NCBI GenBank assembly: GCA_900316525.1
Contig: ONDF01000023.1
Span: 1-61,766 of the forward strand
Direction: 5' to 3'
Length of the DNA stretch: 61,766 bases
Source of the DNA: an uncultured Bacteroidales bacterium
GTDB lineage: Bacteria > Bacteroidota > Bacteroidia > Bacteroidales > UBA932
The notes under the pieces are model-generated. The model had not been told where the DNA came from and did no database searches. It was given only the letters and a program-made list of their open reading frames with translations. The position numbers were made by a program, and so were the translations under genes. Positions 14,983-24,554 of the stretch are shown piece by piece (the stretch's first letter is position 1; each line of letters opens with the position of its first letter).

Positions 14983-17238
14983 TTACCCGTTCATCACCCT
15001 CTCCACATCCTCCTTCTCGCCCACGACCCACAGGATGTCGCCTTCCTCGAAGGGGGAGTGGACGTCGGGGGTGTGGAGGGTGCCGTCGGCTTTCTCGACG
15101 CCGGCGACGAGGCAGTGGTAGCGGTTGCGGATGCCGGCGTCGATGATGGTGTGGCCCAGGAAGGCGGACGTGCCCGTCACCGGGACGCATTTGAGCACCA
15201 TCTCGCCGCTGTGGTAACGCTCGTCTTCCAAGTCGATGGCGCTGGCCTTGAGGTGCGCGCCGAAGGCTTCCAGGTCGGCGTCGGAGCCGATGACCTGGAG
15301 GCGGTCCTGCGGGAAGACGCGGTTGTTGGCCTTGGGGATGTTGATCCGCAGGCCGCCGCGGAGGATGGACACGACGTGGATGCCGAAGCGCTGGCCGAAG
15401 TTCAGTTCCGCCAGGGTCTTGCCGCCCCAGTCGATTTCGGCGGGGATGTCGAAGTCGGCGAAGTGCATGTCCTTGGACAGCAGGCGGGAGGCGTATTCCG
15501 GCTTCTTTTCGCCCAGGTACTCGGCGCGCAGCTCGCGCGAGCGGAAGTTCGTGAGGAACGTATGCTCGATGCGCTGCGCGTTCCGCTTGATGAAGCGGCT
15601 GGAGACGATGGCGAAGACCACCGCGAGCGCGAGGACGAAGATCAGGAGGACCGAGATGTGGAACAGGCGGGCCAGGACGTAGAAGACGAAGCCCAGGGCC
15701 AGCGCGTAGCGCAGCACGACGGTCGCCACGAGCGGCGCCCGGTTCGCGCGGTTCTCCTCCCAGAGAGCCTGGAAGGCGTCCGAGTGGCTGTGCTTGATGG
15801 CCATCGTACGAAGGAAGGGCGCGAGAGCGACCAGGGTGACGGCCGCCGAGACGATATTGGCCCACGGCGCCGGGATCCATTTCGCGACGAACGGCACCAG
15901 CAGCCGGAAGGAAAGGCTGTTGATGGCGACGCACAGGATGCCGTAGATGAGGATGACCTTGATGACGGACCCCAGGTACTTCCGCCATTCGCTTTCCTTA
16001 CTCGTAGTAGGCGAGGCCGAGGAGGCCGCGTAATTGTCCATGAAGCTGCGCACCCGTCCCGGAAGGTGCTTGTACACAAACCCATACGCGGGTTCCGCGA
16101 GCCGAATCATGTACGGCGTCAGGAAGATCGTGATGACCGACACGGCCACGACGATCGGGTACAGGAAGCTGCCCGTCACGCCCAGGGACACGCCCAGGGT
16201 GGCGATGATGAAGGCGAATTCGCCGATCTGCGTCAGCGAGAAACCGCACTGCATGGCGGTCTTCAGCGGCTGCCCGGACAGGAGCACGCCCGTGGTCGCG
16301 AACAGGAGCTGGCCGAGGATAACGGTGAGGGTGATGACCACGATGGGCAGCCAGTACTGGCCGATCATCGCCGGGTCCACCATCATGCCCACGGACACGA
16401 AGAAGATGGCCCCGAACAGGTCCTTGACGGGCTTGACGAGGCGTTCGATGTGCTCCGCCTCGATGGTTTCCGCGAGGATGGAGCCCATGATGAACGCGCC
16501 GAAGGCGGCGGAGAAGCCGGTCTTGGCGGCGATGACGACCATGCCGAAGCACAGGCCCAAGGCCACCACGAGGAGCGTCTCGTCGTTCATCAGTTTCTTC
16601 GCCCAGCGCAGCAGGAGCGGGATCAGGTAGATGCCCACGACGATCCACAGGACGAGGAAGAACGCCAGTTTTCCGACGGACATCACCAGCTCCCGGCCCT
16701 CGAAGTTGTTGGAGACCGCCACCGTGGACAGGACCACCATCAGGACGACGGCGAGGATGTCCTCGAGGATGAGGATGGACATCACCAGGCCCGCGAACTG
16801 CTTCTTCGCGAGCCCGAGGTCCTCGAAGGCCTTGTAAATGATGGTCGTGGACGACATCGAGATCATGCCGCCCAGGAACAGGGCGTCCATCTTGCTCCAG
16901 CCGAAACTGGAGCCGACGGTGAACCCGAGGAAGATCATCCCGAAGATGATGGTGAGGGCCGCGATGACGGCCGGCCCGCCCACCTTCACGATCTTCTTGA
17001 AGCTGAATTCCAGGCCGAGGGCGAACAGGAGGAAGATCACGCCGATGTCCGACCAGGTGTGGATGCTGGCGGTGTCGATGACCGAGGGCGTCAGGGCGAA
17101 ATGCGGGCTGGCGATGAAGCCGGCCACGATGTAGCCCAGCACAAGCGGCTGCTTGAGCTTCTTGAAGACGAGCGTCATCAGGCCCGCGCAGATCAGGATC
17201 AGCGCCAGGTCGGCGATCAGCGGTTCTATCTCGGACAT
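14983..17238 (-). CDS. CPA2 (KefB-like) cation:proton antiporter with C-terminal TrkA_C domains
   Basis: 751 residues from ATG at 17238 (MSEIEPLIADLALILICAGL). The longer frame to 17346 runs through a repeat and the end of dsbD and is rejected. Residues 1-400 are a Na+/H+ exchanger domain with about 12 membrane segments. Residues 418-560 add about four more (KVILIYGILCVAINSLSFRL, VVLRYALALGFVFYVLARLF). Two TrkA_C-like ligand-binding segments follow from about 600 (GKTLAELNFGQRFGIHVVSI; FEEGDILWVVGEKEDVERVM). No Rossmann RCK_N domain is present. It probably exchanges K+ or Na+ for H+. It is downstream of dsbD, separated by a 31-base repeat. Confidence 0.9.
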   Translation of the reverse strand: MSEIEPLIADLALILICAGLMTLVFKKLKQPLVLGYIVAGFIASPHFALTPSVIDTASIHTWSDIGVIFLLFALGLEFSFKKIVKVGGPAVIAALTIIFGMIFLGFTVGSSFGWSKMDALFLGGMISMSSTTIIYKAFEDLGLAKKQFAGLVMSILILEDILAVVLMVVLSTVAVSNNFEGRELVMSVGKLAFFLVLWIVVGIYLIPLLLRWAKKLMNDETLLVVALGLCFGMVVIAAKTGFSAAFGAFIMGSILAETIEAEHIERLVKPVKDLFGAIFFVSVGMMVDPAMIGQYWLPIVVITLTVILGQLLFATTGVLLSGQPLKTAMQCGFSLTQIGEFAFIIATLGVSLGVTGSFLYPIVVAVSVITIFLTPYMIRLAEPAYGFVYKHLPGRVRSFMDNYAASSASPTTSKESEWRKYLGSVIKVILIYGILCVAINSLSFRLLVPFVAKWIPAPWANIVSAAVTLVALAPFLRTMAIKHSHSDAFQALWEENRANRAPLVATVVLRYALALGFVFYVLARLFHISVLLIFVLALAVVFAIVSSRFIKRNAQRIEHTFLTNFRSRELRAEYLGEKKPEYASRLLSKDMHFADFDIPAEIDWGGKTLAELNFGQRFGIHVVSILRGGLRINIPKANNRVFPQDRLQVIGSDADLEAFGAHLKASAIDLEDERYHSGEMVLKCVPVTGTSAFLGHTIIDAGIRNRYHCLVAGVEKADGTLHTPDVHSPFEEGDILWVVGEKEDVERVMNG

Positions 17239-17239
17239 T

Positions 17240-17269
17240 TCAGATTTCTCGGCAAGCTCGAAATGACAA
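17240..17269. repeat. Dispersed intergenic repeat filling the dsbD-antiporter spacer
   Basis: The minus strand reads GTCATTTCGAGCTTGCCGAG then AAATCTG. When translated it gives CHFELAEKSE, a string typical of spurious N-terminal extensions in genomes carrying this repeat class. It occupies the whole spacer between the dsbD stop (17270) and the antiporter start (17238). The ends ATTTC/GAAAT are complementary. Confidence 0.6.
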
Positions 17270-19129
17270 TCAGAGGGCGCTGTCCAGGAACTGGATGAAT
17301 CCGGGGATGGACAGGTTGTATCCGCGGGGACCCGCGAGGACTTCACCCTCGGGGGAGAGGATGAGGTAGTTGGGCTGCGCGTTCACTTCGAAGCGCGTGC
17401 GGGCGATGTAGGAGTTCACGCTGCCCAGGGTCTTGAGCGTCTTGCCGGCGGGGGTGGTGAACCACTCGCTCTCCGGTAGCTTCTGCTTGTCGTCGGTGTA
17501 CAGGGCGACGATCTCGAAGTTGTCGCGCAGGCGGCGGAGGACTTCCGGGTCGCTCCAGACGCGGGCTTCCATCTCGCGGCAGTTGGTGCAGCCGTGGCCG
17601 GTGACATCGACAAAAACGGGCTTGCCGGAGGCCTTGGAGGCCGCGAGGCCCTCTTCCAGCGTGAAATACCCCGGCAGGTTGTGGGCGATGTGGAGGCCGT
17701 AGCGGTTCGGGTCTGCAGAGGGGGCGGAAGCCGTTCCGGCGACCTGTCCCTCGGCATAGTTGGCGATGATGAAATCCTGGGTCGAGATGGGCGGGAGATA
17801 GCCCGAGAGGGCCTTCAGCGGGGCGCCGAACATGCCCGGGACCATATACACGACGAAGGAGAATACGGCGATGGCGAGCGCGAGGCGGGTGACGCCGATC
17901 TTTTCCACCGGCTCATCGTGCGTGAAGCGGATCTTCCCGAGCAGGTAGAAGCCCAGCAGGGCGAAGACCACAATCCAGATGGCGAGGTACACTTCCCGGT
18001 CCAGCAGGCCCCAGTGATAGGTCTGGTCCGCGACGGAGAGGAACTTGAAGCCGAAGGCGACTTCCACGAAGCCCATCACGACCTTCACGGAGTTCAGCCA
18101 GGAACCGCTCTTCATCTTCTTCAGCAGCTGCGGGAACAGGGCGAAGATGGTGAAGGGGAGGGCGAAGGCCACCGAGAAGGCCAGCATCGTGACCATCGGC
18201 GTCCAGAACTCGCCCTGGGTGGACTTGATCAGGACGGAGCCCACGATCGGGCCCGTGCAGGAGAAGGACACCAGCACGAGGGTGAGGGCCATGAAGAACA
18301 CGCCTGCGAGGCCCTTCTTGCTCGAATTCGCGTCGCTCTTGTTCTGCCAGGAGGAGGGGAGCACGATCTCGAACGCCCCGAAGAAGGACGCGGCGAAGAC
18401 CATGAACACGAGGAAGAAGATGAGGTTCGGGAGCCAGTGCGTCGCCAGCCAGTTGAAGATGTCGGCCGTCACGGTCTCGCCGCCGAGCAGGCGGGTGAGG
18501 CCGATGATGACGCTGATGGGCACCGTGTACAGCAGGACGATGAACAGACCGTACATGAAGGCCTTGAACCGGCCCTGGTGCGCGTTCTCCGACCCCTTCA
18601 GGAAGAAGGAGACCGTCATCGGGATCATCGGGAACACGCAGGGCGTCAGGAGCATCGCGAAGCCCCAGAGGATGGCCTCGATGATGAGGGCCCACAGGCC
18701 GCCGCGGTCCTTCGCGTCCTCGGGATCGCCGATGGCCGTCTGGTGGGCGGCCGCATCGGCCGGGTCCTCCGTGCAGGCCTGCCAGGTGATGGCGCCCTCC
18801 ACGGTCTTGCCGGATTCCACGGTCACTTCCTGCGAGAACACGGCCTTGCCGAAGAAGACGAGGTCGTCCTTGTACTTCGTCGGCTTCGTCACTTCCTGCA
18901 GCGGACCGGCCGTGACCGGGGTGGTGTATTCCACCTCCACGGGATTGCCGATGCCGGGATTGACGCCATAGATGTGCTTCCCGTCCTCGATCTTGCCGGT
19001 GAAGGTCAATTCATACGTGCCCTCCGAAACCTCCTTGGACGCGACCTTCCAGGTCACGGACGGTTCCTGGGCAAAAACGGCAACGCTCGCAAAAAGCGCT
19101 GCCGCAGCAAGCAGGAGCCTATTTCGCAT
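17270..19129 (-). CDS. dsbD: Thiol:disulfide interchange protein DsbD (CcdA membrane domain plus thioredoxin)
   Basis: 619 residues. Signal peptide [20 protein letters not shown], then an N-terminal beta domain about 20-140 ([20 protein letters not shown]). The CcdA-type membrane domain (about 155-450) contains [20 protein letters not shown] and [15 protein letters not shown] with the paired membrane cysteines. A C-terminal thioredoxin domain has [11 protein letters not shown], active site CTNC near residue 513. It moves electrons from cytosolic thioredoxin to periplasmic partners. Its start overlaps the end of rny by 11 bases. Confidence 0.95.
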   Translation of the reverse strand: MRNRLLLAAAALFASVAVFAQEPSVTWKVASKEVSEGTYELTFTGKIEDGKHIYGVNPGIGNPVEVEYTTPVTAGPLQEVTKPTKYKDDLVFFGKAVFSQEVTVESGKTVEGAITWQACTEDPADAAAHQTAIGDPEDAKDRGGLWALIIEAILWGFAMLLTPCVFPMIPMTVSFFLKGSENAHQGRFKAFMYGLFIVLLYTVPISVIIGLTRLLGGETVTADIFNWLATHWLPNLIFFLVFMVFAASFFGAFEIVLPSSWQNKSDANSSKKGLAGVFFMALTLVLVSFSCTGPIVGSVLIKSTQGEFWTPMVTMLAFSVAFALPFTIFALFPQLLKKMKSGSWLNSVKVVMGFVEVAFGFKFLSVADQTYHWGLLDREVYLAIWIVVFALLGFYLLGKIRFTHDEPVEKIGVTRLALAIAVFSFVVYMVPGMFGAPLKALSGYLPPISTQDFIIANYAEGQVAGTASAPSADPNRYGLHIAHNLPGYFTLEEGLAASKASGKPVFVDVTGHGCTNCREMEARVWSDPEVLRRLRDNFEIVALYTDDKQKLPESEWFTTPAGKTLKTLGSVNSYIARTRFEVNAQPNYLILSPEGEVLAGPRGYNLSIPGFIQFLDSAL

Positions 19130-20660
19130 ACGCCACCGATCTCGTTTCCCGGATGACGGTGATCTTCACCTGGCCCGGATAGGTCATCTCGTCCTGGATC
19201 TTCTTGGCGATCTCGCCGGAGAGGACTTCGGCCTCGGCGTCGGACACCTGGTCGGCGCCCACGATGACGCGGAGCTCGCGGCCGGCCTGGATGGCGTAGG
19301 ACTTCGTCACGCCCGGATAGGCCGCGGCGAGGTCTTCCATGCCCTTGAGGCGCTTGATGTAGGATTCGATCACCTCGCGGCGGGCGCCGGGACGGGCGCC
19401 GGAGATGGCGTCGCCCACGAGCACGATCGGCGCGTAGAGGGAGGTCATCTCGGTTTCCTCGTGGTGCGCGCCGATGGCGTTGCAGATCTCGGGTTTCTCC
19501 TTGAACTGCTCCGCGAGGCGCATGCCCAGCAGGGCGTGCGGCAGGTCGGGCTCTTCCTCGGACACCTTGCCGATATCGTGCAGGAGGCCGGCGCGCTTGG
19601 CGATCTTCGGGTTCAGGCCCAGTTCGGAGGCCATGATGGCGCAGATGTTCGCGACTTCGCGGGAGTGCTGCAGCAGGTTCTGTCCGTAGGAGGAACGGTA
19701 TTTCATGCGGCCGATCAGGCGGACGAGCTCCATGGACATCCCGTGGATGCCGAGGTCGATGCAGGTGCGCTTGCCGGTCTCGAGGATCTCGTCCTCGAGC
19801 TGTTTCTGGACCTTCGTCACGACTTCCTCGATGCGGGCCGGATGGATGCGGCCGTCGATCACGAGCTGGTGCAGGGCCAGGCGGGCGACCTCGCGGCGGA
19901 CCGGGTCGAAGGCGGACAGCATGATGGCGTCCGGGGTGTCGTCCACGACGATCTCGACGCCGGTGGCGGCCTCCAGGGCGCGGATGTTGCGGCCCTCGCG
20001 GCCGATGATGCGGCCCTTGATCTCGTCATTGTCGATCGGGAAGGTGGTGACGGCGTTCTCGATGGCCGTCTCCGTGGCCGTGCGCTGGATGGTGTTGATG
20101 ACGATGCGCTTGGCTTCCTTCGCGGCGTTCAGGCGGGCTTCGTCGATGGTGTCGTTGATGTAGGCCTGGGCCTCGGTGCGGGCTTCGGCCTTCATGTTCT
20201 CCATCAGCTGGGCCTTGGCCTCCTGGGCCGTCATCCCGGCGATGGACTCGATCTGGCGGTTCGCCTGCTCGATGCGGCGGTCGCACTCCTCTTCCTTCCG
20301 CTTGAGGGCGTCCTGCTGTCCCTTCAGGGAAGCCTTGACATTGTCCACCTCCTTGCTCTTGCGGTCCAGCTCGCCCATCTTCTGGTTCAGGGTGTTCTCC
20401 TTCTGCTTCACGCGGGATTCCGCGTCGCGGATCTGGGCGTTCTTGTTGTTCACGTATTCCTCGTGCTCCGCCTTGAGGTTGAGGAACTTCTCCTTGGCCT
20501 GGATGATCTTGTCGTTCTTGATCTTCTCCGCTTCGATCTCGGCCTTCTCGAGGATTTCGTCCCGCTTGCCCCGGAGGATGGATTTCCGGATGAGTATGTA
20601 GGCCGCCAAGGCCAGCGCGGCCCCGACGATGAATCCGATGAGTAACGATACGATGTTCAT
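19119..20660 (-). CDS. rny: Ribonuclease Y
   Basis: 513 residues, the normal length. N-terminal membrane anchor ([20 protein letters not shown]), a charged coiled coil about 30-190, a KH domain ([20 protein letters not shown]), and an HD domain with [14 protein letters not shown] and GAHHEE. RNase Y starts decay of many mRNAs at the membrane. It has its own promoter (20689-20696) just past the 6S RNA and a terminator-like hairpin, and is co-transcribed with the overlapping dsbD. Confidence 0.98.
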   Translation of the reverse strand: MNIVSLLIGFIVGAALALAAYILIRKSILRGKRDEILEKAEIEAEKIKNDKIIQAKEKFLNLKAEHEEYVNNKNAQIRDAESRVKQKENTLNQKMGELDRKSKEVDNVKASLKGQQDALKRKEEECDRRIEQANRQIESIAGMTAQEAKAQLMENMKAEARTEAQAYINDTIDEARLNAAKEAKRIVINTIQRTATETAIENAVTTFPIDNDEIKGRIIGREGRNIRALEAATGVEIVVDDTPDAIMLSAFDPVRREVARLALHQLVIDGRIHPARIEEVVTKVQKQLEDEILETGKRTCIDLGIHGMSMELVRLIGRMKYRSSYGQNLLQHSREVANICAIMASELGLNPKIAKRAGLLHDIGKVSEEEPDLPHALLGMRLAEQFKEKPEICNAIGAHHEETEMTSLYAPIVLVGDAISGARPGARREVIESYIKRLKGMEDLAAAYPGVTKSYAIQAGRELRVIVGADQVSDAEAEVLSGEIAKKIQDEMTYPGQVKITVIRETRSVAYAK

Positions 20661-20688
20661 AATATATTGTGTTTTAAGTGTTTTTGCA

Positions 20689-20696
20689 CAAAAATA
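20689..20696 (-). promoter_or_regulatory. Promoter -7 element of rny
   Basis: The minus strand reads TATTTTTG, immediately downstream of the terminator hairpin at 20701-20726 and 28 bases before the rny ATG. This lets rny be expressed independently of zapA and the 6S RNA. Confidence 0.5.
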
Positions 20697-20700
20697 AATC

Positions 20701-20726
20701 AGGCAGGCCCCTTTCGGAGACTGCCT
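20701..20726 (-). terminator. Hairpin downstream of the 6S RNA (candidate terminator)
   Basis: AGGCAG and CTGCCT at the two ends pair, with an inner CTCC/GGGG extension around a GAAA loop. On the minus strand an AT-rich stretch follows that includes the rny -7 box. It would stop read-through from zapA and the RNA gene. Confidence 0.55.
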
Positions 20727-20731
20727 GGTAG

Positions 20732-20918
20732 AAAAAAACCGCCGCCATCCATGTCGGAAAATCTTATGGATAAGATTTGAGTTCCGACCAGTTGCTGATA
20801 TCCCACGTCCCGCCTCGCGGCGGAATCCCCGTTCGGGTCACCTGGGCCCGTCATCCCTGGTCTGAGTAAACTCGGTACGTTGTATTACGTTGTTTTCAGA
20901 GGGGGATGCGCGGCGGCT
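20732..20918 (-). ncRNA. ssrS: 6S RNA
   Basis: The spacer between zapA and rny folds on the minus strand into a closed rod of about 187 bases. The 5' end (20904-20916) pairs with the 3' end (20739-20750) through 12 base pairs with one bulged base, and a run of seven U follows directly (20738-20732). Inside, GACCAG/CUGGUC (20786-20791 with 20857-20862), GAGUU/AACUC and a CCGCC-GCGA-GGCGG hairpin extend the rod. A competing hairpin (20753-20788) is also possible. Length, closing stem and zapA/rny position fit 6S RNA, which binds the RNA polymerase holoenzyme. No own promoter is seen, so processing from a zapA transcript is inferred. Confidence 0.75.
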
Positions 20919-20921
20919 ATG

Positions 20922-21209
20922 TCATTTTTCCATCTGGGCCAGATAGTTCGCCATGTCCTTGCCGAGCTGTTCCGCTTCCGCTTCCTGGGCGGCCTTCTCG
21001 CGCTGGAGCGCGATCCGGCATGCGCATTCGTTGAGCGCCACCACGGACAGGAGCTCCACCAGCGTCTTGCCCGGATTGGACCGGGTGTAGGTCTCGAGAC
21101 GCCGGTTGATGGCGTCCGCGGCCAGGCGGATGACCTCCTCCTTCTCGGGGGTGGGGGCGGTCAGGTTGAACGTCCGTTCTGCGATCTTGATGCTGATTTT
21201 CTGGTCCAT
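20922..21209 (-). CDS. zapA: Cell division protein ZapA
   Basis: 95 residues. N-terminal ZapA globular part (MDQKISIKIAERTFNLTAPT, then IRLAADAINRRLETY) and a C-terminal coiled coil (REKAAQEAEAEQLGKDMANY). ZapA cross-links FtsZ filaments in the Z ring. It follows a small coiled-coil gene by 3 bases, and the 6S RNA begins a few bases past its stop. Confidence 0.92.
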   Translation of the reverse strand: MDQKISIKIAERTFNLTAPTPEKEEVIRLAADAINRRLETYTRSNPGKTLVELLSVVALNECACRIALQREKAAQEAEAEQLGKDMANYLAQMEK

Positions 21210-21212
21210 ATG

Positions 21213-21482
21213 CTAACTTTCCAGCCAGGAGATGCACTTGTCGACCTCCCGTATCAGTTGATCCAACTTCTCTTTGGCGGCGCGGTGGTCGCCGCCGGCG
21301 GTAAAGGCTTCAGTCAATTTCAGGGTTTCTATCGTGGACTCGAGTTCCAAGACTTGTCTCCTGTAGGCCTCGCCGGTTTCCTTGCACGCTTGTAACTCTG
21401 CGCGGAGACGCTCGTTCTCCACTTTCTCAGCCTCATAGCGGGCAATCAGCTTTTCGATGTGTTTGCGTACTTCTTCAAGCAT
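21213..21482 (-). CDS. Small coiled-coil protein upstream of zapA
   Basis: 89 residues from ATG at 21482 (MLEEVRKHIEKLIARYEAEK). The start at 21509 is rejected because it lies inside the promoter. Almost the whole protein is predicted heptad coiled coil rich in E, K, R and L. Proteins of this type sit beside zapA in many Bacteroidota, and a ZapB-like partner role is an inference from position and shape only. Confidence 0.75.
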   Translation of the reverse strand: MLEEVRKHIEKLIARYEAEKVENERLRAELQACKETGEAYRRQVLELESTIETLKLTEAFTAGGDHRAAKEKLDQLIREVDKCISWLES

Positions 21483-21506
21483 GACCGGTTCGGTGCCTAA
21501 TTCGTG

Positions 21507-21514
21507 CAAATTTA
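21507..21514 (-). promoter_or_regulatory. Promoter -7 element of the coiled-coil/zapA/6S unit
   Basis: The minus strand reads TAAATTTG (TAnnTTTG), 24 bases upstream of the 21482 start, in an AT-rich patch. Confidence 0.5.
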
Positions 21515-21572
21515 ATAAAATTCTTTTATTATCGCTCGTTTTTACCCCAAAAAATTGAATGAAAGCAAGGGT

Positions 21573-22400
21573 TTAGAGCTGTTCGACCAATCTTTTGAAA
21601 ATCACGGTCATCCGGTCGGCCGCCGCATTGGCCGCCTCGACGATCGCCTCGCCGTCGGTAACGTAGTCCTCGTCGTCCGTGGCGTGGGCCACGTCGGTGA
21701 TGACGGACATGCCGAAGACGGGGATGCTGCTGTGGCGGGCCACGATGACTTCAGGGACGGTGCTCATGCCCACGGCGTCGGCGCCGATGTTCCGGAAGTA
21801 GCGGTATTCGGCCGGCGTCTCATAGCAGGGGCCGGTGACGGCGACGTAGACGCCCTTCTGGAGGGAGATTCCCTCCCAGGCGGCGATCTCTTCCGCCTTC
21901 AGGATGAGGCCGGGATCGTACGGACGGGTCATGTCCGGGAACCGCGGGCCGAACTCGTCCAGGTTCGGGCCGATGAGCGGGTTCGGGATCAGGTTGATGT
22001 GGTCGCGGATGATCATCAGGTCGCCCACGTGGTAGCTGAGGTTCGTGCCGCCCGCCGCGTTGGAGACGAACAGGTACTGGATGCCGATGCGGATCATCAC
22101 CCGGATGGGGAGGACCACCAGGTGCATCGGGTAGCCTTCGTAGTAGTGGATGCGGCCCTGCATCGCGATCACGCACTTCCCGCCGAGGGTGCCGACGATG
22201 AAGTTCCCCTTGTGGCCGATGGCCGTGGATACGGGGAATCCGGGGAGTTCGCTGTAGGGGATGACGAGGGGGTTCTCGATCTGGTCGGCCAGCATGCCGA
22301 GGCCGCTGCCGAGGACGATGCCGATCACGGGCTTCCGTCCTCCCAGCCGCTCGACGAGGGCGTCGGAGGCGGCGTGTATGGCGCGTAAAGTGTCAGTCAT
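21573..22400 (-). CDS. Purine nucleoside phosphorylase paralogue 1 (Asp at purine-specificity site)
   Basis: 275 residues, trimeric PNP family. Phosphate and ribose motifs [22 protein letters not shown] and [20 protein letters not shown]; base-pocket Glu in CYETPAEYR; MSTVPEVIVARH. The loop that carries Asn243 in human PNP reads SVITDVAH, so Asp replaces Asn. In human PNP that exchange is known to allow adenosine as substrate, so this copy may act on 6-aminopurine nucleosides such as adenosine or methylthioadenosine. It lies 3 bases after paralogue 2, and a deaminase gene heads the cluster. Confidence 0.93.
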   Translation of the reverse strand: MTDTLRAIHAASDALVERLGGRKPVIGIVLGSGLGMLADQIENPLVIPYSELPGFPVSTAIGHKGNFIVGTLGGKCVIAMQGRIHYYEGYPMHLVVLPIRVMIRIGIQYLFVSNAAGGTNLSYHVGDLMIIRDHINLIPNPLIGPNLDEFGPRFPDMTRPYDPGLILKAEEIAAWEGISLQKGVYVAVTGPCYETPAEYRYFRNIGADAVGMSTVPEVIVARHSSIPVFGMSVITDVAHATDDEDYVTDGEAIVEAANAAADRMTVIFKRLVEQL

Positions 22401-22403
22401 AAG

Positions 22404-23231
22404 TTACAATCTTTCAATCATTTTACGGATAAGGCCAGTCATCTTGTCGGCCGCGGCGTTGGCGGCGGTCACGACGTCATCGCCGTCATTGACATAGTCC
22501 TCGGCATAGTCGTCGTGCGCTTCGTTCGTGATGACCGAGATGCCGAACACGGGCACGTTCGCGTGACGGGCGGCGATGACCTCCGGGATGGTGCTCATGC
22601 CCACGGCGTCGCCGCCGATCAGGCGGAAGTACTTGTACTCCGCCGGCGTCTCGTAGGACGGGCCGGTGCCGCCCACGTATACGCCTTCCTTGAGGTCGAT
22701 GCCCTGCTCTTCGGCGATGTCCTTCGCCAGCTTGATGAGCGCGGGGTCGTACGGACGGGTCATGTCCGGGAACCGCGGCCCCAGGTAGTCCAGGTTCGGG
22801 CCGATGAGCGGGTTCGGGAGGAAGTTGATATGGTCCTTGATGATCATCAGGTCGCCGACGTGGAGCTGGAAGCTCACGCCGCCGGCGGCGTTGGAAACGA
22901 AGAGTTTCCCGATGCCGAGGGACATCATCACGCGGATGGGGAGGACGACGAGGTCCATCCCGTAGCCTTCGTAGTAGTGGATGCGGCCCTGCATGGCGAT
23001 CACGGTCTTGCCGCCGAGGGTGCCGACGATGAAATTCCCCTTGTGGCCGATGGCCGTGGAGACCGGGAAACCGGGGATGTCCTTGTAGGGGATGACGAGC
23101 GGGTCCGCGATCTGGTCGGCCAGCTTGCCGAGGCCGCTGCCCAGCACGATGCCGATTTCGGGCTGCCGGCCGGCGAGGACGCCGACCAGGTAATCCGCCG
23201 CATTCTTGATCCTTTCGATTCGAGGGTCCAT
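22404..23231 (-). CDS. Purine nucleoside phosphorylase paralogue 2 (Asn at purine-specificity site)
   Basis: 275 residues, same length as paralogue 1 and with long stretches of near-identical DNA, so a tandem duplication is clear. It has [40 protein letters not shown] and SYETPAEYK. The specificity loop reads SVITNEAH, with the Asn expected for inosine/guanosine phosphorolysis. It yields hypoxanthine or guanine plus ribose 1-phosphate for salvage. It is 19 bases after the deaminase stop, so the three genes form one salvage unit. Confidence 0.95.
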   Translation of the reverse strand: MDPRIERIKNAADYLVGVLAGRQPEIGIVLGSGLGKLADQIADPLVIPYKDIPGFPVSTAIGHKGNFIVGTLGGKTVIAMQGRIHYYEGYGMDLVVLPIRVMMSLGIGKLFVSNAAGGVSFQLHVGDLMIIKDHINFLPNPLIGPNLDYLGPRFPDMTRPYDPALIKLAKDIAEEQGIDLKEGVYVGGTGPSYETPAEYKYFRLIGGDAVGMSTIPEVIAARHANVPVFGISVITNEAHDDYAEDYVNDGDDVVTAANAAADKMTGLIRKMIERL

Positions 23232-23250
23232 AGTTGGGTGAAATATAGTG

Positions 23251-24507
23251 TTATTGTATCTGTTTCAGTACTTTGCGGGCTTCGGCGAGGATCTCCGCCT
23301 CGCCGGGGATGACGCGGTCCCGCATGACGAAGCGCCCGTTCGCGATGACCGAGGAGATGGTGTCGCTGTGCGCGGCGTACACGAGGTTCGCCAGGAAGGA
23401 GCCGGGGGAGATGAAGTAGGAGTTGTCGATGTCCACGATGGAAAGGTCAGCGATGGCGCCTTCCCGGACGACGCCGGTGTCCAGGCCAAGGGCGCGCGCG
23501 CCGTTCACGGTGGCGGCGTCCATCAGGTCGTGGAGCGGCATCGCGGACGGGTCGTTCTCCCAGGCTTTCTGGAAGAGGGCCGTCGTCTTCATCGTCTCGA
23601 GCATGTCCAGGTTGTTGGAGGAGGAGGCGCCGTCCGTGCCCAGGCAGATGGTCGCGCCGGCGCGCTTCAGGTCGTCGTAGCGGAAGCGGTAGCCGGAGGC
23701 GAGCTTCGCGTTGGAGTTGATGTTGTGCACGCAGTTCACCCGGTGCCGGCCCAGGATTTCCACGTCGTTGTCGCTGAGCCAGATGGTGTGCGCCGCGATC
23801 ACGTGCGGCCCCAGCACGCCCAGCGAATCGAGGTATTCGGTGGGGGAGAGGCCGCCATGGGCCTTCCGGCAGTCGATGTTCTCCTTCTCGGTCTCGGAGA
23901 TGTGGATGTGCAGCTTCATGCCGTGGTCCACGGCGAACTGGCTGGCCCAGAGGATCATCTCCTCGCTCACGGTATAGACCGCATGGACGGACATCGCGAG
24001 GTGGGAGGCTTCGCCCCAGTCCTTCGAGCGCTCATAGAGCTCGATGCACTTGCGCTTCTGCTTGGCGGCGATCTCCGGGTCGAACCGGTCCAGGATGACG
24101 AAGGAGATGTAGGGGCGGATGCCCATCTCCACCGCCGCCTGCCGCGCGTAGGGGGCGAACCAGTACATGTCGTTGAAGGTGGTGGTGCCGCTCCGGATCA
24201 TCTCCAGGCAGGCCGCCTTCGTACCCCAGTAGATGAACTCCTCGTCCATCTTCGCCTCCATCTCCCAGATCTTCGAGAGCCAGTCGTGCAGGGGGACGTC
24301 CTCGGTGATGCCCCGGAGCATGATCATGGCCGCATGGGTGTGCATGTTGATGAAACCCGGGATGACGGCCTTGCCGGCGCAGTCCACGGTCTCGTCGGCG
24401 ACGAGGCCTTCCGTTTCAGGGAAGGGGAGGATACGGTGGATGCGGGACCCCTGGATGAAGAGGTTCACCGGGGCGCCGTCCAGCTGGATGTTCCGCAGAA
24501 GAATCAT
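23251..24507 (-). CDS. Amidohydrolase, probable MTA/SAH or related adenosine deaminase
   Basis: 418 residues. Metal ligands are visible in [27 protein letters not shown] and [12 protein letters not shown], the pattern of the MtaD/SsnA branch of the amidohydrolase superfamily. Its members deaminate 5'-methylthioadenosine, S-adenosylhomocysteine or 5'-deoxyadenosine to inosine analogues. The neighbouring phosphorylases could then cleave the products. It follows the DUF3276 gene with a terminator in between. No clear consensus promoter is seen, so read-through or a non-consensus promoter is needed. Confidence 0.88.
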   Translation of the reverse strand: MILLRNIQLDGAPVNLFIQGSRIHRILPFPETEGLVADETVDCAGKAVIPGFINMHTHAAMIMLRGITEDVPLHDWLSKIWEMEAKMDEEFIYWGTKAACLEMIRSGTTTFNDMYWFAPYARQAAVEMGIRPYISFVILDRFDPEIAAKQKRKCIELYERSKDWGEASHLAMSVHAVYTVSEEMILWASQFAVDHGMKLHIHISETEKENIDCRKAHGGLSPTEYLDSLGVLGPHVIAAHTIWLSDNDVEILGRHRVNCVHNINSNAKLASGYRFRYDDLKRAGATICLGTDGASSSNNLDMLETMKTTALFQKAWENDPSAMPLHDLMDAATVNGARALGLDTGVVREGAIADLSIVDIDNSYFISPGSFLANLVYAAHSDTISSVIANGRFVMRDRVIPGEAEILAEARKVLKQIQ

Positions 24508-24518
24508 AGTCCGAAGTC

Positions 24519-24548
24519 AAAAAAACCGGCAGCGCGCGGGCGGCCGGT
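24519..24548 (-). terminator. Terminator after the DUF3276 gene
   Basis: On the minus strand ACCGGC (24543-24548) pairs with GCCGGT (24525-24530) around a GC-rich loop, followed by seven T. It begins 7 bases past the DUF3276 stop. Confidence 0.75.
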
Positions 24549-24554
24549 CAAGGT

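Noticed and set aside
17239..17346. N-terminal extension of the antiporter frame
   Set aside because: It translates the dispersed repeat (CHFELAEKSE) and the dsbD 3' end; the conserved start is MSEIEPL at 17238.
23236..23250. TATATTTC on the minus strand as a promoter for PNP copy 2
   Set aside because: It mismatches TAnnTTTG at the final G and lies within the 19-base spacer after the deaminase gene, where co-transcription is simpler.
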